Origin: Akebia trifoliata
Taxonomy: Eukaryota > Streptophyta > Magnoliopsida > Ranunculales > Lardizabalaceae
NCBI GenBank assembly: GCA_017979445.1
Contig: CM030711.1
Coordinates: forward strand, 46,299,560 to 46,363,559
Length of the DNA: 64,000 nt
Reading direction: 5' to 3'
Positions 58,059 to 64,000 of this stretch are shown here, in pieces; the stretch's first letter is position 1, and every line of letters begins with the position of its first letter. The notes under the pieces are model-generated. The model did no database searches. It worked only from the letters and a program-made list of their open reading frames with translations, and was not told the DNA's origin. A program made the position numbers and the translations under genes.

Positions 58059-59579
58059 TGGTAGATATTATCTTGAACTCCTTAACTATACATAATTTTC
58101 TCAGCAAAAATGATGTAAACCTAATGTTAAAGCCCTTGGATGAACAACCTTAAGAAAATGGAGAATCTGAATTGGTGCGAATCTCGAGAATTTAAATCAA
58201 ACGGATATAAATTAAGGTAGAGAAAATTATAGAGTTGCGTAGAGTTAAACTATTTTATTTAATATTGATTTCCTGGGGGCATCTTCGTAATTTCGAATAG
58301 AGGAAGGTCTTCCTCTATTATGCACCACCAATTACTGTCAACGCGGGGCCGAACTGAAGAAGGGGTCCTTTCCTTCCTATCTTCTCCACTTATTAAAGCC
58401 TTTCGAACCATCTGGAATTTCGATAAACTGATTTAAACGAGTTCGATTCTAAAATTCATTTTCGCATAAACGAAGAGAAGAGAAGCGAAGCGAAGCTAAG
58501 GAGATTCGATTTGTGGAAGATTTTGTTCGTTCGTTCTTCTGTTTGATCTTTCTGTATCTCTGTTTGTCAGATCGGTGACACAGTTTGTCTCCAGATTGGA
58601 AGTTCGTTGTCCTGTAGAAGTTCGTGTGGTTTGCAATTTGTTTCGCTGAAATTCTGTGTTTTTGATGAATATTTCTTTCCTTGAATCGCATTGATTTAGG
58701 TACCGTTTTAGAAGAAATAGTAGATCCTTGAAGATTGAGAGTCTGCAACGTTTCTCTATAAATTTTTAGTTTTTAGGGAGAACTTTAGGAATCTAGGGGT
58801 TTCATGTCCCGATAATCGTGAATTGTAGTACCTTGAGAAGAAATTTTTGATTATTTTATGGATCTCTTGCACGGAAAATGGTTAAATAGAAACTTCAGGA
58901 TTGTTAGGGAGGTTTCAATTCTGGTGTGCATTGGTTTAGTTTTTTTATTTTTTATTTATGTTAATTTTTCTATGGATACAATCCTTGTTAGGGAGAGAGA
59001 TGATTTAACAAACGTTTAAATGATTTGTTCTGCTATTCAAATTGGCTCTATTGATTTTGATGCCTGTGTTATGTATTGCTTGATTAAAGATCCTTTATTT
59101 GGTTTCAATGTGTTGTTTTGTTAGCCAAATCGGTTCAGTATGTTCAGCTTCATGTCTGTATTTGGTTCTATATAGCTTTGTGAAAGTGATGTGTTTGAAC
59201 GTGGTAGAAAATTTGATGCTTTGGCTAAGATCGTGTCTGAAAGAACATAGGCTTTCGCATCTGTTGTTTTTTTAGCCAAATTGGTTCATTATATTTAGTT
59301 TGATGTCTGTTTTCAGTTCTATGTAGCTGTGCGAAAGTGATGTTGCAATACTGTCAATCCTCTTAGTTCCTTAATATATAGTGTTTGAAAGTGTACGTGG
59401 TAGATAATTCGATGCTCTGGGTAGGATTGTATCTGAAAGAACATAGGCCTTTGATGTGGATTGAGTATGAATTCTTAAACCACTTATAATATTGCAGCAT
59501 TCCTTGCCTTCTATCGCACCAAATACTTTGAAACTAATAGGGGCCAGATTCGGCACTTCTAGTGGAAGTGAATTTTCTT

Positions 59580-59775
59580 TCATGATCATCCAGTAAGAAG
59601 GGTTTCAATTTCTTCAAATGAACGATTTGAACAGTTATTGATTCTAACAACTGATTGCAGAGTTGATCATTCGGACCTTTCAATTCATAGATGTGGATCT
59701 CGGACCTATGAATGGGGATATTCCCAATGTTCACAAAAAAGAAAAGAAAGTGAGTTAGACAAAAAGAGAAGTGAC
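59580..59775 (-). other. ycf2: Nuclear insert of plastid DNA: fragment of ycf2 (NUPT)
   Basis: On the minus strand the frame reads [20 protein letters not shown], continues through LCNQLLESI and ends at [13 protein letters not shown] recognise this as an internal part of the chloroplast ycf2 protein, preceded by the Ser/Leu/Phe-rich repeat typical of that region. Similarity stops abruptly after the DDH codons on one side and before the SLLFL-type repeat on the other. The fragment is about 200 bp, with a few substitutions and stops in the upstream repeat. It lies in the leader intron of the RZFP34-like gene, antisense to it, and is non-functional. Confidence 0.85.
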
Positions 59776-60984
59776 TGGGAATTTTCTTTTATCTATTCAC
59801 ATATCTCTTTTCATAGAAATTCAGATTGATATTCAAATAAGTCAGTCCTTGTGGTTGCTGCGCTGCTCCTGTGCCCAGGATTTCAGTTAATCTTAGTCTT
59901 AAGGTGAGGTTTCTATTGCCATTGAACGAGATCAATGGCATCAATTCCTCTGTGAGAAATAGGAAGGGGTGTTTTTAGTTTTGAGCTTAATCTTTAGGTT
60001 TGAGAATCCTAGCAGTCCAGGTACCAATGCAACTTGCAACATTTTATTTCTAAGAGTGATGCGAGCATACTTTGGTTGTTGGTCAGGACCAAAGATCATA
60101 CATATCGGGGCTAATTATGTGGAGATTTTCATTCTTTCCTAAACTAATTACTTCAAGTTGCAGTTGCAGTTACACTTATATCAAGGCGTATTGAAATAAA
60201 ATAATAAAATATATTTTTTAGAAGCTTATTGAACACTTGAAAATTAAACCTGAAATGTTAGTGTTTTTTGACAGGTCAAGGTACAGTTTTTGTCCTCTCT
60301 AGGGTTGTGACAATCCAAATTTAGTTGCATGATTTTGGGGGTGGGGGGGAAGTTGACAGTGTAACTGAGTCTGGATTTTTTCATTTTTTGGGTCGAAATA
60401 TAACACCAGTAACAGTGTAACTGAGCCCAACCCAGGTGTGATAGTTGAAGCTCATAGTATAAATTTGCAATTGCTGAACAAATTGTGATAGGCATGAATA
60501 TGAGGAAGTTTGCATGTAATATGTTGGTTCTCCTTAATTCTTTCTCTTACACTGGATAGGCTGACGGAATGAGAGAAAACCAGGATCACTTGGCTAACAC
60601 GCAGTGCATTGCATCTGAATTATGTTCCACTCACAACTAGACAATAATTCTTTAAGCTTAGAATGTGAAGGAAACTTAAATATCACAGTTTGCGTGGTGA
60701 TACCCTTAATTCTCACTTCAAGAATGTTATAAATAGTCTCCAACAATCTAACAAAGCTTTTGATGCAACTATGTACACCCGATGAGGTAGGATGAAGGAC
60801 AACCTCCTCTTCCAATCTTTAAGTTATTTTCTTTGGAGGTGAATGGTAGTGCAGAGTACCAAAACTTTTCATGCAGGTTGTGCTCAAGATGCTCAAGTTC
60901 TCGACTTGACAACTAGGATTAACTAGTTAGCTTTTATGAGGTCACAAATCTGCCATGTATTAATGTGGGAGAGTGTCTACTGTG

Positions 60985-61085
60985 GGGTGTTCATTTTGGT
61001 AGTTCTTTTGTTTTTGTACTCTTTTGGGTGGTCACCTCAACCCTCTTTTTAAAATGAAATAATCTTGATCTTTACCTATAAAAAG
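60985..61085 (+). mobile_element. L1-type LINE tail remnant
   Basis: GGTGGTCACCTCAACCCTC followed by AAAATGAAATAATC matches the layout of the other L1 3' tails in this window (GGTCA-CTCGACC, then AATAAAAT). It is very short and lies inside a leader intron. Confidence 0.45.
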
Positions 61086-61710
61086 AAATTGTCATTAGAG
61101 ACTTTTAATTGGAGAAAATCACCCTGGTGTCTGGGTCAAATGGAAGTCTAAGTATGTGGGTAGGATTCTGATCTGAGGTGAAAGGCAAACCATGAATTGA
61201 GGAGGGTTCGTCCATTGTGCTGGTCTTAATGGACGATGAAAAGAGTATACGCTCTCCAACCCTCCTTGCACTATTTTCCCTGTATCCTTTTACTTCATCG
61301 AAAGCATTTTGATGTTGTTATGTATTGCTTTTACCAGAGGTTGGAGCGAATATGTTTCTGGTGCTCAATTTAGATCGATCTGCTTCAAGGGATCAAGTGA
61401 TCATGAAGTATTATTGAGTACTATTTACAGATGGAGAATCAGAAGTTCTTCAGTGCTGCTTTATAGTTATTATATGGAGTTCTTATAGCTCTGCTTGTTC
61501 TGATGAATCCCATCCCTTGGAGTTGTGCTGAATGAAGCTGTTCAACATTACTTGGATTATGTTCTTGCTGATTTGAATTCGTCTGCGGCAGTATACAAGA
61601 AAGAGTGGTTTGATCGGGTGACTAATGTGTCTTTTTAGTTTTAGAATTATTGTGCTGATGTGCACTTTTTCCGCAGGTGTTAAGTTTAGTACCATCCGCC
61701 TGTGTAGTCA

Positions 61711-63980
61711 ATGGGGGAAGCTTTTGTCAACCATTTTACGTACCTTGGATCTGATGACCCAGAGATGCTTAAAGAGACGATGGACACAGATAGTCAAAGA
61801 GAAACTACTGCCTCATGCTGGCAGCCATCCAACGGTAATAACATGCTCACAGAAGCAGCAAGAGATGATGCAAACACCACGGAAAGGCTAGAGAGGGGAT
61901 TGAAGCAGTATGGGTATGGTTGCTGCTTAATATCTGTTTATTTCCAACACTAGTTTCTTTAATTTGCTTTCTTGAGCTGAGCTCTTGCCTTTTGTCAGAT
62001 GTTCACATTACCGGCGAAGATGCCGCATCAGAGCACCGTGCTGCAATGAGATTTTTGACTGTCGCCATTGTCACAATGAGGCAAAGGTGATCCCACTCTC
62101 GCATTTGAGTCTGCAGTTTATCCACGTGTTTTTCCTTAATTTGTCAGGAAAATGTTTTACATGCAGTTACATATGGTATACTCCTTAATTTTTAAATTTA
62201 AAGAGCAATGTCATGCTTCAGAAGTGTGATTGACTGAATTGCTTATTCCGATTATCCAAGTTCCGATATGCTATACATAAAAACCTCAAAAAACCACACA
62301 CACACACACACTCACATACATAGTAGTTTGATTTTGAGTATTATTAATATTTCACTTGCTCACCCGGTTTCTTTTGGTGTACAGAACAGTATCAAAGTTG
62401 AAAGGAAGCATAGGCACGACCTTCCACGTCATAAATTGTCTCAGGTAAAAGCCTTTTTTCCTCAATGGTTTGCTTGGGTAGTTTGTTTGTTGTTTGGAGT
62501 TTTTTGTGATTATTGAAATTCCATACATGGCATATTCCAATTTTTTTTTGCAGGTCATTTGTTCACTCTGCGGAACTGAACAAGAGGTGTGTTTCATTTA
62601 CAAATTAGTGCAATTTAAACTTAAAACTGTTGTCAATACTGTTTAGCATGTGAATAATGTGATTATGATGTGATAGAGTTTTAAAATGTTCTTCTGTTTT
62701 ACCTTTTCCCCTCTCTTTCTCCTCTAACAGGGCTGACTATAATTTCGGTTCCTTGTGTATTACTTAAATAAACTTTTTCTATTTTGGCTTCTGCTACTGC
62801 CAGGTTCGTCAAGTTTGTATCAATTGTGGAGTTTGTATGGGTCAATACTTCTGCGAAATTTGCAAGCTGTTTGATGATGACGTAAGTAGCCTGACCTTAT
62901 AATCTGGGTCCATATAAGCGTTGTTATTGGTCTCCCTTCCCATTGATGGTAAATTTTTCTTTAATTTCTTCTTATTTGTCCAATTCTCACAGACATCAAA
63001 GAAACAGTACCACTGCAATGGCTGTGGAATTTGCAGGTTTGCTTCTCTCAATCTTTATTTTGCTGTTTGTTATTTTCAGGGATTGGAAATTTTTTTGACT
63101 TTTGCGGTCCTATGACTCACATAAAAATTATTCTTGGTTACAGAATTGGTGGACGTGAAAATTTCTTCCATTGCCATAAATGTGGTAAGTTCTTGTCTTA
63201 CTTACTAGATAATGGATCGTGAAGTTAAACTGATTCTGTCCGTACAACGAATTAGTGCTTATAATGTTCTGTCCATACAATGAAGGTTGCTGTTACTCGA
63301 TTCTTCTGAAGAATAGTCATCCTTGCGTGGAAGGAGCAATGCATCACGATTGCCCAATTTGCTTCGAGGTAAGAGGTCCCCTGCCTTCTGTCCCTCTTTT
63401 TTGGCTCAATCCCTTAAGAAAATGATATTCCCACAATGGAGGGAAAATCCTAATTATCTAAATATCGATTGCCCCAAAAATTGTAAACCAAATCTCTTTT
63501 TGAAATTTTCGTATGAGCATGGCAAACATTTTTTTAGAAAATATATTTTCTCTAGACCATTTTCCCATGTTGGTTTTCCCAAGAAAACATGTTTTTTATA
63601 ATCATACACAGTTAGATTTGGGTGTAAATTGGGGAAGCTTACATGTCGCACATTTGTTATGGTGATTTGCAGTACCTATTTGATTCCATGAATGATGTAA
63701 GTGTCTTGCCTTGTGGACATACTATCCACATGAATTGTTTGAAGGAGATGCAACAACACTTGCAGTGAGTGTTCTATTTTCTTCATCTTTAATCCTTCCT
63801 CTTTTGGCATTTGTTTATTTATTTTTATTTTTTTGTCTTTTAATGTATCTACTTTGATATTCATGCAGGTATGCTTGCCCTCTTTGCTCCAAGTCAGTGT
63901 GCGATATGTCCAAGGTGTGGGAAAAACTTGACATGGAGATTGCATCCACACCCATGCCTGAAACTTACCAAGATAAGAAG
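61711..63980 (+). CDS. RZFP34: CHY and RING zinc-finger E3 ubiquitin ligase, RZFP34/CHYR1-like (3' end outside window)
   Basis: Ten exons join in frame: 61711-61913, 61999-62086, 62386-62445, 62554-62586, 62804-62881, 62993-63036, 63144-63184, 63286-63368, 63673-63764, 63869-63980 (278 codons so far). All have GT donors and AG acceptors. Residues 1-68 form a variable N-terminus. Residues 69-97 are the CHY finger start ([20 protein letters not shown], then CRHCHNEAK). Next come CSLCGTEQE, the CTCHY part ([34 protein letters not shown]), and a RING from about 205 to 248 with [13 protein letters not shown] and CPLC. The C-terminal zinc ribbon would follow past 64000. This is the PIRH2-related ligase family. 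The Arabidopsis members CHYR1/RZFP34 and MIEL1 act in ABA, drought and stomatal responses or MYB turnover, and wording such as [10 protein letters not shown] favours the RZFP34/CHYR1 branch. The acceptor at 63285 has a weak pyrimidine tract. Confidence 0.93.
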
Positions 63981-64000
63981 GTTTGCCCATCTCTCTCTCT

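Larger units (their letters stand above)
58380..61710 (+). promoter_or_regulatory. Promoter, leader exon(s) and leader intron(s) of the RZFP34-like gene
   Basis: A CT/TTC-rich then GAAGAGAAGCGAAGC-type stretch at 58360-58500 looks like a plant transcription start and 5' UTR. The coding exon is preceded by CACTTTTTCCGCAG at 61664-61677, a good acceptor, so it begins with 33 bp of leader. At least one leader intron therefore spans most of 58.7-61.7 kb. It contains a plastid fragment (59580-59775) and an L1-like tail near 60985-61085. The donor cannot be fixed by eye. Confidence 0.5.

Noticed and set aside
58449..58748. 99-codon minus frame at the start of the RZFP34-like gene
   Set aside because: It is antisense to a probable leader exon, with no recognisable domain. 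The CT/GAAG-rich composition of plant leaders explains the openness.
59638..59829. Plus-strand frame in the plastid insert
   Set aside because: It is the antisense of the ycf2 fragment. The real plastid frame is on the minus strand.
1..64000. CRISPR arrays, bacterial operons, Shine-Dalgarno sites
   Set aside because: The window is clearly plant nuclear DNA with spliced genes. The tandem arrays seen are low-complexity or minisatellite in type, with no uniform spacer-repeat pattern.

Overview
This window is nuclear DNA from a flowering plant, most likely a eudicot. It is AT-rich, its genes have many GT/AG introns, and the gaps are filled with hAT, PIF/Harbinger, SINE, LINE, Copia and Ty3-type debris. 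I cannot name the species. Four gene loci are recognisable by protein similarity, together with one small tandem family of secreted cysteine-rich peptides.

Layout. 1-5.5 kb: the 5' two coding exons of a conserved plant protein of unknown function (minus strand), whose remaining exons appear to lie left of the window. 5.5-11.3 kb: a hAT element with a nested SINE, a GC-rich coding-like island, and a long AT-rich block that looks like a Ty3/Tat-type LTR. 11.4-19.5 kb: three segmental copies of a two-exon thionin-like secreted peptide gene. Only the middle copy is intact. The first keeps only exon 2 and was invaded by two MITEs. The third has a frameshift, has lost exon 2 by a deletion of about 220 bp, and carries a MITE in its promoter. 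23.7-42.2 kb: a complete gene for the coatomer beta-prime subunit (minus strand, 24 coding exons, about 908 aa), with a degraded Copia element, RTE- and L1-type LINE pieces and SINEs in its introns. 46.0-50.1 kb: the SYS1 Golgi membrane protein gene (minus). 50.3-58.1 kb: nested DNA transposons and another probable Ty3/Tat-type LTR. 58.4 kb to the right edge: a CHY/RING zinc-finger E3 ligase gene of the RZFP34/CHYR1 type (plus), cut off by the window end. A plastid ycf2 fragment lies inside its leader intron.

The genes do not form an operon or pathway. COPB2 and SYS1 both serve Golgi traffic, which may be chance. The more unusual points are: a COPB2 start codon that is exactly the last three bases of its first exon; the peptide with four CX3CX3C-type cysteine triplets and its decayed duplicates, which allow step-by-step reconstruction; and a cluster of ACGTG motifs upstream of the E3 ligase gene. 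Exon coordinates were read by hand from splice signals, reading-frame continuity and remembered family similarity; no alignment was run.
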